From: Paguma larvata
Taxonomy: Eukaryota; Chordata; Mammalia; Carnivora; Viverridae
NCBI GenBank assembly: GCA_030068075.1
Contig: CM057844.1
Span: 11,392,001 to 11,456,000, forward strand
Direction of reading: 5' to 3'
DNA: 64,000 nt
Shown here: positions 20,706 through 33,159 of the stretch, in pieces
How positions within the stretch are numbered: the first letter of the stretch is position 1
Layout of the letters: every line of letters begins with the position of its first letter
The notes under the pieces: generated by a model
Databases searched by the model: none
The model's input: only the letters and a program-made list of their open reading frames with translations
What the model was told of the DNA's origin: nothing
Made by a program: the position numbers and the translations under genes

Positions 20706-23700
20706 AATGTTAATTGGGCAAGTGTACATTCAAGTCTCTAGTTCAGGGAGAAGGCCTGGGCTAAAATAAGTTTGAGAATCAAGAGTGTGCAGATATTTTA
20801 AGGTGATGGACTCTATGAGATTCTCAGAGGAATGAATCTCGATAAAGAAGATGGCGAAGGACCCTGGAATCACTGTCATGAGATCCTTGAGTGAATGAGA
20901 AGGGATAAACCTAGTGAACAGGCAGGAACATGAGCATTTCATCTGTGGGAATACACAAATCAAGAAGATATGGTGCGGAAGGTTCTCTTTCCTTGTTTCT
21001 GTTTTTTTTTTTTTCAGGGAATTGGGAAGCAAGGTCAACTGCAGAGTTAGAATGGAAGAGATATTGGAAATTTGAAGGGAAGTGAGAAAGTATAGGTCAG
21101 TTCTTGGAAAATGTATGATTTCTGAGCAGCATTAAGGTCCCAAATTGAGTTTAGTGATCATGAGTGGTTAGCAAGGTAGTGCCGTTCTCTGGCCAAATTC
21201 GGCTTATGGGTATAGGCATGATGTTTGGAATTTTGCCAGGTGAATATGACGGTCAAGAGCAGGGCAAAGTAGTTGACAGTTTCTGCAGGGAATTAATTAT
21301 AATGATGGAACATAGAATTTAGCCTACTTAAGGACCAAAGTGACGATATGAAGCGGGTGAGGGACAGCCTCGAAGGATTGTTGGAGTCTGGGTACTAGAG
21401 GGTATACACTGGAAAGTTAGGGGTAGTGGATAGTGAGATGCTTGCACATGAGGTCTATGAAAGAGGTGGAAGTTGTTGGTAGTCACACTAGGGCATATAA
21501 TAAGGAGAATGAGTGGCTGACATAGGATAAGGATAAGATTCTTGGGAGAGGAGAGGTCAAGGAATTGAGAGGTCAGAGAGTTGGAAGCATAATCTCCATA
21601 CCTTAAAATCACTAGTGCTTGTAGCAGGATGGATGTCAGAGAAATAATGTTCTAAGAACATAAATCCTTGAGGAGTGATGGGGAGTGACCTCTGGGGGCC
21701 GGTGGATGAACTACCACATGGACAAGTCTGATGATAGGAAACTCAAATCTTAATAGTCTGTGTATAGCCCTGAGGAGGAGGAAAGATACTACCCTACTCC
21801 AGGCATGACTTGAATATTTTATTATTTCCATGAAACTCTTTCCAGTATTATAAATTCCACGCCTTGTATACCACTAATAAGTGTAGCAATGCCAATTGTC
21901 ACAATTAAAATGAAAAAGAAAAATTTACAGTTTTCTGAATCCACAAGTGCTAACATTGTATGTTGGCAAGTATATCTGAATGTTTTGAAATCTGCTATTT
22001 TTTGCTGAGCTGGGGCATTAACTGGCATGAACATGAAACAGCCACAGGGCTCAGGAGTCCTGAGCTGGAGTCCAGCCAGAGGGGTACAGGAAGTGAGTGA
22101 TTCTTCTTTTCTTTAGCCCAAAAAGTAATGCATAAACTTAAGTATGAAAATGAAAAATGTGAATTGCTGGCATTACCCTCATTCCTTCAGGGTGTTCTCC
22201 ATCGAAACATTGTTCATTGAACTGTCTGCATAGATGTTGCTCTTGTTAAAAGTGGCCCTAAAACGTGTTGTTTTGAAACTTTTTGGATTCACCACAGTTT
22301 CTAACATTATAACCTTTTGGTTGCATACTAGATTAAGGTTTTTGTGCACCACAACTGACCAGGCTATATTTAGTTGTTTGTCTTGGTGGGAATGCATAAT
22401 TGAAAATGCACAAATGAAAACATCCCTCTATCCCCTCTTCAAATTTAGAATTTTTTATGAGTCTCACAGTGGTGCTTCGCTTGATTTGTGTGTTGTTGGA
22501 CAGTTTTGTGGGTGAAGGATCTTTTTTGCTCTTTAGTTAATTATCCCCTTCTGGAAGACATGTCCAAAATAGACCTTGCTTATATGGAATTCCCCAAATT
22601 CTTAGAGTGACATTTCAGTGTTCATCTCAACTTATTAACATAGCAACTCTTTATGAAATTGTGAGTGTGCGTATATCTGTGTATCTGGATTAACTTGCTC
22701 ATCTGTATGTAGATAGAGTTCCTAAGATTCTTAAAGGTGACATTTCAGCTTCATTTCAGATTATTAATTGCTGTTTATGGTTGTGATAGTTTTATATATT
22801 GATTTATATTATAGGGAATATATGTAAAATGTTTTTGTATTTAATTTTAGATTAATTTAAATCCTTCAAGTGGATAGTTTTGTGTTTTTATTATTTTTTT
22901 CTTACAAAAGTTCTATAAAAGTTGTTGTTAAGCATAGAGGTATTGATTGATTGATAATTCCCTAAGCCACCTTATTATACAAATACTATACTGTTTTCCA
23001 ATCTTATTTACCTGAATTATCAGGTTTTTCATAATGTATATAACTTACAGAACCCCATTTTCATTTTTTATCCTTCTCAATACGTTATGGACAAAAAAAA
23101 AAATCAGTGGATTATATTGCTTGTTTTTTTCCTGCTATGTGCCTACTTTTATTTTTGGTATTTTTCTCATTACAAGCTTTTAAATTTAACTTTGTCTTAT
23201 TTTATTATTTTTACTTAGAGTTGCTTGAGTTTGGCAGTCTACCGCCCATTCTTCTAGAAGGTAAAGATGACTGATAAATCTGTTTGGCCTTTCAGTGCCA
23301 TTGATAACATATGACTTCTAGTAGAGATACTTCTACAAATATACAAATGAAGGAAAGGAGTTAAATTATTTTGGTTACCTTTGCTTTCTTTCTAGTTCTT
23401 TAATGATAAGATCTCATTCTCCAAAATGTTTTTAAAAATTTAAAAATTCATGGCTCTCACTTTTGCCTACTGACTAGTCTTTAAGACGTTTATCATTTAC
23501 TTCTGCGGTTTCTTTTTTCATTTTATTTATTAGACATAGTGAAAGGTTATCCACAGCCCAAGGCTTCTAGGCATGTGTAGACTGTAAAAATCCACAATTA
23601 AATAGGGCAGCAGAAATTCCACAACGAAGATGAAAAAAAAAAAAAAAGTTTAGGGCTTTATTTAGTAAAGAATGACAAGCTAAAAAATAGATCCGGCTCA

Positions 23701-24359
23701 GCACTCTACGGTTAGCAAATTAGAGCTCTGCCGAATTAGGACAGGAAGGGAATTCCGGAGATGAACAAGGCCATGATGGACCCACAAAGAGAAGGAAGTT
23801 AGAGCAGTAGACCAGGGAAGGAATTTCACAGGAAATGGTAGACCTCACTGTGCCTGGAATTCTCTGACAACTGTCCTCAGGGCACCACAGTTGATAATGA
23901 AAAAGGGGTGTGTAAATTATCTGACTGAAATGACAGGTCTAGGTATGTGACTGCTTCCACACATTCCGGTGTGGAACATGGGCTTCCTGATGGAGATCAG
24001 TGACCCAAAAACTGTCCTTGGTAGAATACCTGCCACCCCCCAGTGCAATTTCTCCTTGTCCCCCTTCTACTCTAAGCATCTGCCACAGTATGTTGTATGG
24101 CCCTTTTGCCACCTTACTGCACCCGGGAAAGGGAAGCTATCCAAGGGCCATGGGGATGTCCCTGCACACTCACTAAGGAACTCTTATCTGAAGTATCCTC
24201 TGCAGTCTTCCTGTCTCTTCCCATGACAACTACCTTCCAACCTAGTCTGCCTGTTCCAGTTGCTTGTCTATTGTTGGTCTTCCATTATAACGACGTCCTG
24301 CATTTTAATGCAGACATTACCTCATGGCATCTCTAATGCAGTTCCTGTCTGTCCCCTCA
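20706..24359. other. Mostly unassigned sequence
   Basis: No gene is supported. 20710-21650 is purine-rich and may be the upstream part of the L2 or another ancient repeat. Short T- and A-rich tracts lie at 21002-21015 and 23091-23102. A degenerate direct repeat is described at 22586-22748. ORFs of 70-94 codons on either strand lack splice context. Confidence 0.45.
22586..22748. repeat. Degenerate direct repeat, spacing about 130 bp
   Basis: The segments ATTCTTAGAGTGACATTTCA (near 22598) and ATTCTTAAAGGTGACATTTC (near 22727) share similar sequence on both sides, including GAATTCCCCAA versus GAGTTCCTAAG. This suggests an old local duplication. Confidence 0.45.
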
Positions 24360-24800
24360 GTTCCATCCCTGGTCACTCTCCTCCCTTGCTCATTATGCTG
24401 GCCTCCCTGATCTTGTTTTTATTTTTTACAAATTCCTAGGTTCTTTCACACCTCAGTACCTTGGCATGTGCTCTTTCCTGTCAGGAATGTTCCCCTTTCC
24501 AGTCTTCATCTGGTTCCTGTCTCTTCATCTTTTGGTCAAAATTAAAATGCCACCTGCTCAGAGAGGCCTGTCTGCCACCATTGTCTCCTTCTTAGTGCCC
24601 CTGTTGGTTTCTTCTGTGGAACTGTCACAATTGTAAATAATGTATGTGTATTTGCTTGTTTGGTCATCTGCTCCGTAAGAATGTAACCTTCCTGTAAGCT
24701 AGGACCAAGTGTGCTTTGTTTATCGGTGTAATCCATCACTAAGAATTGGGTTGAATACGTAATTAATAGGTACTCAATAAATAATCATAGAGTAAATGAG
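24360..24800 (+). mobile_element. L2 LINE 3' end
   Basis: L2 order: TCATTATGCTGGCCTCCCTG, a CTTGGCATGTGCTCTTTCCTG segment, TGCTCAGAGAGGCCTGTCTG, GTAAGCTAGGACCAAGTG and TAGGTACTCAATAAATAATC. The 3' end points right. Overlapping ORFs are shadows. Confidence 0.82.
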
Positions 24801-25694
24801 CGATGAGTAACAATAAGATTCACATAATCTTCTAGTTATGGGTCACCTTTTTGTTGTCCCTGCCCCTTTCAAATACAGGTTTTGTATTTTACCTAACCCA
24901 ATTTATGTGTGTGATAGTCCCAGGAGCAGAATGCCTCTCAATGCTCAAAGTGGGAGTTCTGGGGTCTAACAGTTCTTACTTGACTTTTTGAAACAACAAA
25001 AAATAATGTTGGAGCTCTGTTAGGAAATTAAGGCCTTGGTTAATGTGACCACTGTCATCACCTTGCTAAGCAGAAGTTCTTGGAGGTAGTAATACCTTCC
25101 TGACTTTCTTGATCACTGATTGCTATATCTTACAGTTTAGTCTCATTCTTCTCTTTTGCCACAGATTCCTCAGGTTGGTTTCTCTTCTGCTCTTCCCATT
25201 TTCACGAGTTGATCAGTTCTAGACCACTGGTTCCTTACCATTCTCTTCTTATCTTTTCAGTTTAGTTTTTTTTTTGATTTGTTTGTTCTCATGTTGTTTC
25301 TCTGACTGTGCAATCCTTGACATTCTACACTGTTGGCCCTTGGATCTCCAGGCTCTGCTCCTGTCCTTTTTTTTCTTGGCTCCTCTCATTAATCCTTCAG
25401 GTTGCCCCGTGTCCAGACCCAGTTTTCTCTTTTCCCAGTGTTGCCTTTGCCTAGGACAGCATCCTTCCATATGTCCACAGCCAAGTAGTCTTTTAACCTT
25501 TCCCTAAGGCTAGATCATCTAGTAGATATGAAGTACTCGCCATATTCTGAGCACTCTTCCTCTTCTTTATGACCTTTCTCAAGGTTCACTTTGTGTAAAT
25601 AGTCAGTAGTTGTGACTGCTCATTCTAGAGCTTGCTAGAGTAAAATATGCTCTTCTTGAGTCCTAAAACAGTTAACACAAAGCTTACTAATGGA
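24801..25694. other. No recognised element
   Basis: CT-rich in parts (25130-25500), with an ORF on each strand that lacks splice signals. Nothing specific is supported. Confidence 0.45.
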
Positions 25695-25790
25695 CTAACC
25701 ATTTGTTCATCTAACAGGTATTTATTGATCATATGTTCTGTGTCAGACACTATTCAAGGTGGTAGCTGGTGAACAAGATTTTCTGTATAT
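25695..25790 (-). mobile_element. L2 3'-end fragment, antisense
   Basis: TTGTTCATCTAACAGGTATT, then TTGATCATATGTTCTGTGTC, then AGACACTATTCAAGG matches the antisense end of L2. Confidence 0.6.
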
Positions 25791-27247
25791 GCATGTTCTA
25801 TCAGTGTATGTTGCTCTCATGTTCTAAGTGAGAAGCACGTATGTATTTATAGTATTTATATAAGTATTTGCATATATGAGCTTATATATGTAAAAGTTTA
25901 ATATATATTATTATATGCTGTTCTCTAGCTTTTAGCTAAGTGAATTGAATCTCACAAATAGGGTTTTAAGTTTTCCAGAAACATTTTTTTTTTATTGTTT
26001 ACCACAGTGCTTGGGAGAATGCTGAGCACAGAACATGTATTTAGTAAGTTCAGTGACTTCACTAAATATAGAATACATAGAGAATTACATTCAAGTGAGA
26101 TACAAAATATCACATATTATTGCATTGATACATTGTCTAATTCCAATCTAGCCCTCTGTGTAAATGTCCTCCTGTATTAATGGGCATCTTACTGTTATGG
26201 GTTCAGAATATATTAACTCACTGTATACATGGATACAGGACAGACTCATTTAAAGTTCAGAGTGTAAACAGTGCATGTTTCTAGAACTAGAGTTGTAAGC
26301 TCAAGCACTGATAGAAAATTGCATTTATAATTATCTAAGTATATGTACTCTCAATACAGTATTAAATGTAAAAAATATTGAAGCATCCAGAAACTTATAG
26401 AAATCTGAATATCAGTGATCACCATTTGCTAAGGAAAAACACTCTAAGGTTCCTTGTCTTTCCTCTTTGAAGAATGAAGAGATGAAAACAGAATAAAGTG
26501 AGCAGCAGGCAAAAGTTTATTAGAGTAGAAGCCCAGAAAATAAGAATAGTATGGAAGCTTTCTTCACAGAGAGGGGACATTCAAAAGTGAACTATAGGCA
26601 AAGGACTCTGTATTATAAGGTTTTGGTCAGCCTTTTCCTTCCCCATTGTTCCTTCTCAGGTTCTACCCTTACTGGCTATGTAACTCTAAATGCCTAGTCA
26701 TTCCTTTATGACTGGCTTGTTTCCATCCTATGAGGTGTGGTCTATGACCAAACCATTCCTTGTGGGTCATACATTTTATGGTCTACTTATTTTTAGTCAA
26801 GTCTTTTGTCAAATTTCTGAGGGAAATCTGAGGGGGAGTAGGAGGTGTCTGTCACATTTTTAAGAGGAACTTTATGCCTGAGGGAGTTTGCCTCGGGGTC
26901 AGACATTCCCAGCATTGTTTTAAAAAAGTGTTTTTCTCCATCAGGGACATATGTAGGTTCTAACTTTTCCTTCTTTGCCTATTTTTATCCTAGCTTTTCC
27001 TATTATAAAGACAGCCTGGTAAAATCCCAGATGTTTATCTGCATTATTTGATCACATTGATTTTGTTTACTAAGTTGAGATAAAACAATACCAGGATAGT
27101 CCTCCTGAAGCAAATGATGTTGCTCATGAACATTGGTCCCTTGGATAATATTGAAAATACTTTAAGATAGTTCTTCCATTCTAATAGGAATGAAATCTAG
27201 AATTCAATGAGCGATTGCTTTGTCTACCCAGAAATCTTTTTTATATT
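25791..27247. other. No recognised element
   Basis: AT-rich sequence with short TA-rich stretches near 25850-25920 and a T tract at 25985-25995. No gene, strong splice-flanked ORF or recognisable repeat. Confidence 0.45.
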
Positions 27248-27258
27248 TCAAATACTTT

Positions 27259-27470
27259 AATTTTTTTTAATTTTTTAAAAATTTATTTTTGAGAGAGCAA
27301 GCGAGCAGGCAGGGGAAGGGCAGAGAGAGAGGGAGACACAGAATCTGAAGCAGTTTCAGGTTCTGAGCTGTCAGCACAGAGCCCGATGCGGGGCTCCAAC
27401 CCACGAACCGTGAGATCCTGACCTGAGCCCAAGTCAGACAGTTTAACTGACTGAGCCACCCAGGCACCCC
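27259..27470 (-). mobile_element. tRNA-Lys SINE, antisense
   Basis: The 11-bp target-site duplication TCAAATACTTT is at 27248-27258 and 27471-27481. The copy is complete, with a GAGAGAGCAAGCGAGCAGGC variant near the tail. Confidence 0.95.
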
Positions 27471-27481
27471 TCAAATACTTT

Positions 27482-27801
27482 TATATACTTAGGATTGATT
27501 AGTTGACTTAATGTTTGCCAAATCAGTGTTTTCACTTCACTCACAGACAACTTTCTGTATTACCTGTGTTAGAACTGAGTGGATTAGTTTTGGTTTATCC
27601 TGTTGTGTGAGTAGGCTGAGGTTTGCTGAGAATGATTTTCTTGATTTGGGAATATTACGGATGGTGACTGTAGCCTGTAGTCAATTGGATAAGATGGATC
27701 AGAAGAGAAAGAACCGATCGTGAAGAAAAAAAAATGTTGTTTTTTTCATACTAAAATCTCAGAAGATATTCTGTAAAAATACTTTTTTGAACCTTTTAAA
27801 C
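27482..27801. other. No recognised element between two SINEs
   Basis: About 320 bp of unassigned sequence; a 70-codon plus-strand ORF has no splice or coding support. Confidence 0.4.
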
Positions 27802-27811
27802 TAGGTAGAGG

Positions 27812-28035
27812 TAGGGTCACCTGGGTGGCTCAGTGGGTTAAACGTCTGACTTCGGCTTAGGTCATGATCTCACAGTTTGTGGGTTTGAGCCCTTCGTCAG
27901 GCTTTGTGCTGATAGCTTGGAGCCTGGAGCTTGCTTCGGATTCTGTGTCTCTTTCTCTCTCTGCCTCTCTCCTGCTTGTGCTCTGCTTCTCTCTCTCTCA
28001 AAAATAAATAAACAGTAAAAAATTTTTTAAATAAA
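27812..28035 (+). mobile_element. tRNA-Lys SINE, sense
   Basis: The flanking duplication TAGGTAGAGG/TAGGTAGAAG lies at 27802-27811 and 28036-28045. The body is complete with a CAAAAATAAATAAACAGT tail. It is oriented opposite to its neighbours at 27259 and 28270. Confidence 0.94.
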
Positions 28036-28269
28036 TAGGTAGAAGCATGCTTGCAAATTTTATTTTAGGGGTGCCATGTCACATTTCCTTATCTAAAAAT
28101 CCACATGGCTCACCACGTCAAACATATAACTAACTCCACTTCAGGCTTTCCTTGGAAAAATTTACCAGGACAGCATAAATCTTAAGCAAAATCACAATTT
28201 TATTAAATTATCTTCATATGAAAATTCCAGTGAGATTCAGAAGTAAAAGTATAAGCGGGCTTATACTTA

Positions 28270-28491
28270 AAAAACTTTTTTTTTTTTTAATGTTTATTTA
28301 TTTATTTTGAGAGAGAGCAGGAGCATGAGCAGAGGAGGCACAGAGAGACAGGGAGAGAAAGAGAATCCCAAGCAGGCTCTGCACTGTCAGGGCAGAGCCC
28401 TATGTGGGGCACGAACTCATGAAATGTGAGATCAAGACCTAAGCCTAAACCAAGAGTTGGATGCTTAACCAAATGAGCAACCCAGGTGCCT
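28270..28491 (-). mobile_element. Older carnivore tRNA-Lys SINE, antisense
   Basis: A diverged copy with an AAACCAAGAGTTGGATGC variant in the tRNA-related part. The flanks AAGCGGGCTTATACTTAA (near 28253) and AAGCAAGCTTATTCTTAA (near 28494) form an imperfect duplication. Confidence 0.9.
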
Positions 28492-28559
28492 GTAAGCAAG
28501 CTTATTCTTAAGATGATATGGAGAAATCACATGAAAGTAACAAAGAACATTGTGAAAAT

Positions 28560-29140
28560 AATGACTAATGAGAGGAAACTGGCCCAGTTAGGTAGAATAT
28601 ACTATAAAGCTATAATAATTAAAGCCATTTGGTATCTGTGTGGGAATAGTTTCATCAATGGAACAGGATAATCTAGATATAGATGTAAGGACATATGGGA
28701 ATGTAATGTGTGATTAAAAATGCATTTCAAATCATTGGGTAAGAGATGAATTTTCCATCAAATTTATGCTGGGCAATTTGCTGATGGTTTAGGAAAAAAA
28801 ATAATGAAGAATCTCCACTGAAGTTTCTACAACAAAATTAATTCCAGATGGACTGAAATTTTAAATGTAAAAACTGAATTATAAGAGTACTAATAGAAAA
28901 TATGAACTGCTTATTTTCATAATTTTGGATTACAGAAAAACTCCCAACACAGAAGATGTAAAAGAAAATGGTTGATAAATTTGACCCCATAAGGGGGTTA
29001 AAAAACTTCTCTATTACAAAAAAAGTCATAGACAAACTCAAAAGATATGTGACAAACTGAGGGAAAATATTTATAATACACATGACCAAGTACTTATTGC
29101 CTTAACATGTAAAGAGTTTAGCAAATTAGTAAGAAAAAAA
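28560..29140 (+). mobile_element. Ancient LINE-1 ORF2 fragment
   Basis: The plus strand encodes an IYYKAIIIKAIWY-like segment (near 28595), matching the L1 ORF2 block that reads LYYKAV..KTVWYW in younger copies. Later parts follow the order ACTTCTCTATTACAAAAAAA, then TGAGGGAAAATATTTATAA. It is heavily decayed. Confidence 0.68.
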
Positions 29141-29630
29141 AAAAAACCAACACAATAGAGAAATGGATAAAGGAAATTTTTGTTTTGGGATTATGTTTGA
29201 CTGACATGATAGAAAGCCAACTGCAGGGGCTTAACAAAATGAGGGCTCATATAAGAAGTCTGAAAGCACTCCAAAGCTGGCACAGTGGCTTCACGGTGCA
29301 TCAGAGGCCTAGACTCTGTTTGGTCATCTCTAATGGGTGGCTTTATTCTTCATGGCCACAAGATAGCTGTTTCACCTCCAGACACTACATTGGAGGCAAA
29401 CACAACAGCTAATAAGATGCATCTGCTAGAAACTCTGCCATTTCACCTGCCACCTGCAAAGGAGTTTGGGAAGCTGGGCACATTTCTGCACCAAACAAAA
29501 CTAGAGGTTTGTCTGTAAGGAACGACAGTAATGGTATTTATGTCCAAGGGTATATTTGTTATTAAAAAGAATAAACTAAACTTGTGTAAGCTGATATGGA
29601 AGGATCTGTAAGTCAAATTATTGAATTTAA
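29141..29630. other. Probable ancient repeat, family not named
   Basis: CTCATATAAGAAGTCTGAAA, then AGCTGGCACAGTGGCTTCAC, then GGCCACAAGATAGCTG resembles a widespread old mammalian repeat. I cannot assign it. The overlapping ORFs are not supported as coding. Confidence 0.4.
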
Positions 29631-29764
29631 AAGGCCAGATACAAGGGCACCTGGGTGGCTCAGTAGGCTGAACGTTCCACTCTTGATTTCAGCTCAGGTA
29701 ATGATCCCAGGATCATGGGATTGAGCCCCCTATCAGGCTCTGTGATAAGAATGGAACCTGCTTG

Positions 29765-29767
<3 letters not shown>

Positions 29768-29807
<40 letters not shown>
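29768..29807. repeat. (CT)n microsatellite within SINE
   Basis: A perfect CT tract of about 20 units in the pyrimidine-rich region of the SINE at 29644-29896. Confidence 0.93.
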
Positions 29808-29810
<3 letters not shown>

Positions 29811-29839
29811 CTTGTCCCTCTTATACTCTCTTTCTCTCA

Positions 29840-29886
<47 letters not shown>

Positions 29887-29887
29887 A
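29840..29887. repeat. (AAAT)n microsatellite, SINE tail
   Basis: About 12 AAAT units formed by expansion of the SINE tail. Confidence 0.93.
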
Positions 29888-29909
29888 AATATATAGAAGG
29901 CCAGATACA

Positions 29910-30369
29910 GAGTAGTCTCTATAACATGGCTCCACTGAGTGAAAAATTGAAAATGGATGCGTGTGTAAGTATGGATAATTTCAGAAAGAATGTACAAGGA
30001 ACTCTTGAAGGCACTCACCTCTATGGAATGGGACTGGAGTAAGACAGATACTTTCATTGTATATTGCTTTGTTCTATTTAGGTTTTTAAAACCTACATGT
30101 GTGGTGTTCTTAGTATGGTTTTTAGAAGTACAGTAGTGAATTAAAACTATGCCTTTAGTCAGGGGATAGTCAAGAGAGTTAACAAACAGTAGGGACACCA
30201 GCCATTAATAATCAGCTGAATACCAGGCCTTGCTTATCTTTATTTAAAATGAGAAATGCCATTCCTGGTTGTTAGGCATGATTATATGTGGAGATATATT
30301 TCTTTACTGTGCTGGAATCGTTGTTGCTTCAGGGCCCCAATACTTGAATTGCTATTTTCTCTTGGATTT
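29910..30369. other. No recognised element
   Basis: Unassigned sequence. The minus-strand ORF crossing it begins in the SINE tail and has no coding support. Confidence 0.4.
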
Positions 30370-30534
30370 TTTCTCCTCAAATGTCACCATCAGGGCAGCT
30401 GTCCCTGACCACCCCGATTAAAATGCTCTCTCCCTCTGAACTCACCTTAGCACTGTATCTCCCTTATGTTGCTTGATTTCCCTTTCTAGCATTGATTATA
30501 CTTGTGTATTGTCTGTCATATCATACATGCCTTG
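30370..30534 (+). mobile_element. L2 LINE fragment
   Basis: TCCTCAAATGTCACCATCAG, then GCTGTCCCTGACCACCCCGA, then CTTAGCACTGTATCTCCCTT follows L2 order near the 3' end. Confidence 0.68.
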
Positions 30535-30870
30535 TTATCTTAGTCCATTTGGGCTGCTAGAACAAAATGGGTAGATTTTATAAGCCAGATTGGGTAGCTT
30601 ATAAACAACACACACTTATTTTTCACTTGGGACTGGAAGTCCAAGATCAGGGTGCTAGCATGGTCAAGTGAGGGCCCCTTTCTGGATTGCAGACTCGTTA
30701 TAACCTAACATGGCAGAAATGGTAAGGGAGCTTTCTTGGGCCTCTTTTATATGGGCACGGATCACTTCCCAAAGGCCTTTTCTTCTAACACCATCACATG
30801 GCATTTTTCAACATATGAATTTGGAAGGGATACAAACATTCAGACCATAGCACTTGTGGACACAGATTTT
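30535..30870 (-). mobile_element. MaLR-type solo LTR (MLT1/MST-like), antisense
   Basis: The antisense order typical of MaLR LTRs is present: TTAGTCCATTTGGGCTGCTA, GGGTAGCTTATAAACAACAC, GACTGGAAGTCCAAGATCAG, AACACCATCACATGGCATTT, then CATATGAATTTGGAAGGGA and ATTCAGACCATAGCA. No internal retroviral genes flank it, so it is a solo LTR of an old endogenous element. Confidence 0.75.
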
Positions 30871-31499
30871 GCCTTAATCACTGCATATTCAAGGCCCCAA
30901 GCAGTGCTTGACATTTAAGTTGATTCTTAAATGTTTTAAAGTGAATGTTTATAAAATATGAAGTATTTGTTTAATGAACATTGTATCTCTCAAATTCATG
31001 GCTCCTAGTCTAGTATTTATAAGCAAGTACGAATCTACACACCACACTGTATCCCCACTGAAGATAGCTTGCTCAGACAGGACCCCTTTTCTTCTGCCAT
31101 TATCACAATTTTGGCCTTTTCTGCCTTGTGACATTCCTGGAGATTGAAGTTCTGGCAACCGTAACTGTGAGGGAAAGGTGTTCTCTGCATAGCCAGCAGT
31201 TTGGGGTGACCTGGTAGAGTCTGAGAGGGAGAGAATCCTCTTTTTACTTGTTAAAATTAATATGGAATGTGCCAAAACCAGGGCTGGAAAACTGGCCCAT
31301 TCGATTTTCCTTCCAGCGACTCTTCCGTTGTATGTAGGCCACTCTCACTTGTTTTCTCTATCAAGGATTCATGTTTCTCATCCGTTCATTGTTGCTTAAG
31401 GGTGAATCGGTGGAATCCTGGATACCTCCAGTAGCAGATAGAATACTAGGCTGGAATATTCAGGAAAAGAAAATACCTACTGATTCTTCTTAAATTGCT
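30871..31499. other. No recognised element
   Basis: Unassigned sequence. A 108-codon minus-strand ORF (30949-31275) shows no domain or splice context and is treated as chance. Confidence 0.45.
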
Positions 31500-31760
31500 T
31501 TATGATTTTTTTATGAAGTATAATTGACCTAACATTAATTTTGGGTGTATAATGTAATGATTATATATACTGCAAAGCGATGACTACAATAAGTTTAGTT
31601 AACATCTGTCACCATACATAGTTACAATTTTTTTTTATTTTAAGACCTACTCTTACCAACTTTCAAAATATACAGTACAATATTGTTAACTGTAGTCACC
31701 ATGTTGTACATTACATTCCCATGACTTATTTATTTTGTTACTGCAAGTATGATTTTTGAA
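31500..31760 (-). mobile_element. Ancient LINE-1 3' UTR, antisense
   Basis: TGAAGTATAATTGACCTAAC, then AATAAGTTTAGTTAACATCT, GTCACCATACATAGTTACAA and ACTGTAGTCACCATGTTGTA is the familiar antisense order of a mammalian L1 3' UTR. Confidence 0.75.
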
Positions 31761-31828
31761 GTATGTTGTCTGTTCTCTTCAGCTGAATTGTTCTCTTCAG
31801 AACAGAGACCTTGTGTCAAACTTAAAAA

Positions 31829-31854
31829 ATGTGTGTGTGTGTGTGTGTGTGTGT
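31829..31854. repeat. (GT)n microsatellite
   Basis: A perfect tract of about 13 GT units. Confidence 0.93.
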
Positions 31855-31860
31855 GATTTC

Positions 31861-33159
31861 TATAGCAATATTAGGTGAATATATTCTGTGGATTGGTCAA
31901 ATCAAAAAGTAGAAGCTTTAATGGACTCAATTTGGTTTCTTACTTGTAATCTTTGTGACGGAATCAGTAAATTTATCCACAGACTGACTGTCTCTCTGAT
32001 ATGTTTAGGTTCTGATTATAGTTTGGAATTTTCTATTCTGACACAAGTTAACTTTTTCTATCTTTCAAATTATGGTAGATAAGGGGTTTCAAAAGGGCGA
32101 ATGACCACACTTAAGTCTTCTCTTTACAGTTAAATTGGAGTCTTTAAAACTATGTTTATCAACAGAAAACCACACATAATGATGACGCCTATGAGCTGTG
32201 GGTGAGCTTGAGGAATAGGTATAGTCCTCAGGGTTTGTAGTGAGAGGATCTGGGTCCGTGGTTACTATCCTGATCCCCATTTCCTCTTCATATTTCTCAA
32301 AGTCTATCATTTACCTCCTGTGAATCAGCTTCTTTCTTTTTTGATTTGGTTTCTCACATCAGATGAATGTAGTGATTAATAATCATTACATTAGGATTTT
32401 TGTGGGAGCAGGAAATGATAGAATACAGTTAATTTACATCTAATGGGATGATGGTGGTGATCTCATAGACTTCAAAGGCAGAACCTAGTGGCACTTCATT
32501 AATGGAGCTGACGCTTCTGAACATGGTGATTGGCTCCTCTCATGTTACGGGGTCTTCATGTCATTCTACTTGCTTTTCACATCCAGGAAAGATAAGTTCA
32601 CTAACTCAAGTGCATCTTTAGGAAAAAAGATTCTTTTTCTAAGAAATAGAAACTGTTATCCTGATTCTGATTTTAAAGAATATTTATAATAATCTCTCTT
32701 CTTCTTTTGGAGTTACAGGTATGTGTTTCCAGTAGGGTACATTCATTTTTCCTCTGCCCTCCATTTTCTTGCTCATCTGACCTTCAAACCATCTTTGTGT
32801 CTCTCTGTATATTTCCTTTTCTCAATATATGTGTAACTCCTCCAAGAGAAAATGGCATTCAAGTGATTTGGCATATAGATGTTAAAAATAAGAAAGCAAT
32901 GTGTAGAAATATATTTGAAAGACAGATGTTCTTTGTTAAATGTAATGGGAAGGTGGAACACTAGCAGGAGCCTTCTGGCTATAGAATCACTCTCTTGATA
33001 AGTTCCCACATGTTAAAGAGGAAGTATTGTATCAAGTTTTGCAAAAGAAGCTCTAATGTTTTATCTTCTTGGCATCAAGTAATGGCTGATTGCTGCTGTG
33101 GGTAGATGTGAATCTCTAAAACTGAAAATACTCCTACCTATTACAACTGGTAGGCAATA
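31861..33159. other. No recognised element
   Basis: Unassigned sequence with ORFs of 64-85 codons on both strands. The minus-strand ORF 32089-32310 is the most protein-like in composition but lacks a pyrimidine tract at its possible acceptor. Confidence 0.45.

Larger units (their letters stand above)
29644..29896 (+). mobile_element. Older carnivore tRNA-Lys SINE with CT and AAAT expansions
   Basis: The 13-bp target-site duplication AAGGCCAGATACA is at 29631-29643 and 29897-29909. The body has the general carnivore variant CACTCTTGATTTCAGCTCAG and ATGATCCCAGGATCATGGGA rather than the felid variant. The CT tract (29768-29807) and the AAAT tail (29840-29887) are expanded. Confidence 0.94.

Noticed and set aside
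30949..31275. 108-codon minus-strand ORF
   Set aside because: No recognisable domain, splice context or codon bias. The length is within chance expectation for a 64-kb window read in six frames.
32089..32310. 73-codon minus-strand ORF with protein-like composition
   Set aside because: The candidate acceptor upstream (GCTGATTCACAG on the minus strand) is preceded by purine-rich sequence without a pyrimidine tract, and no downstream partner was found.
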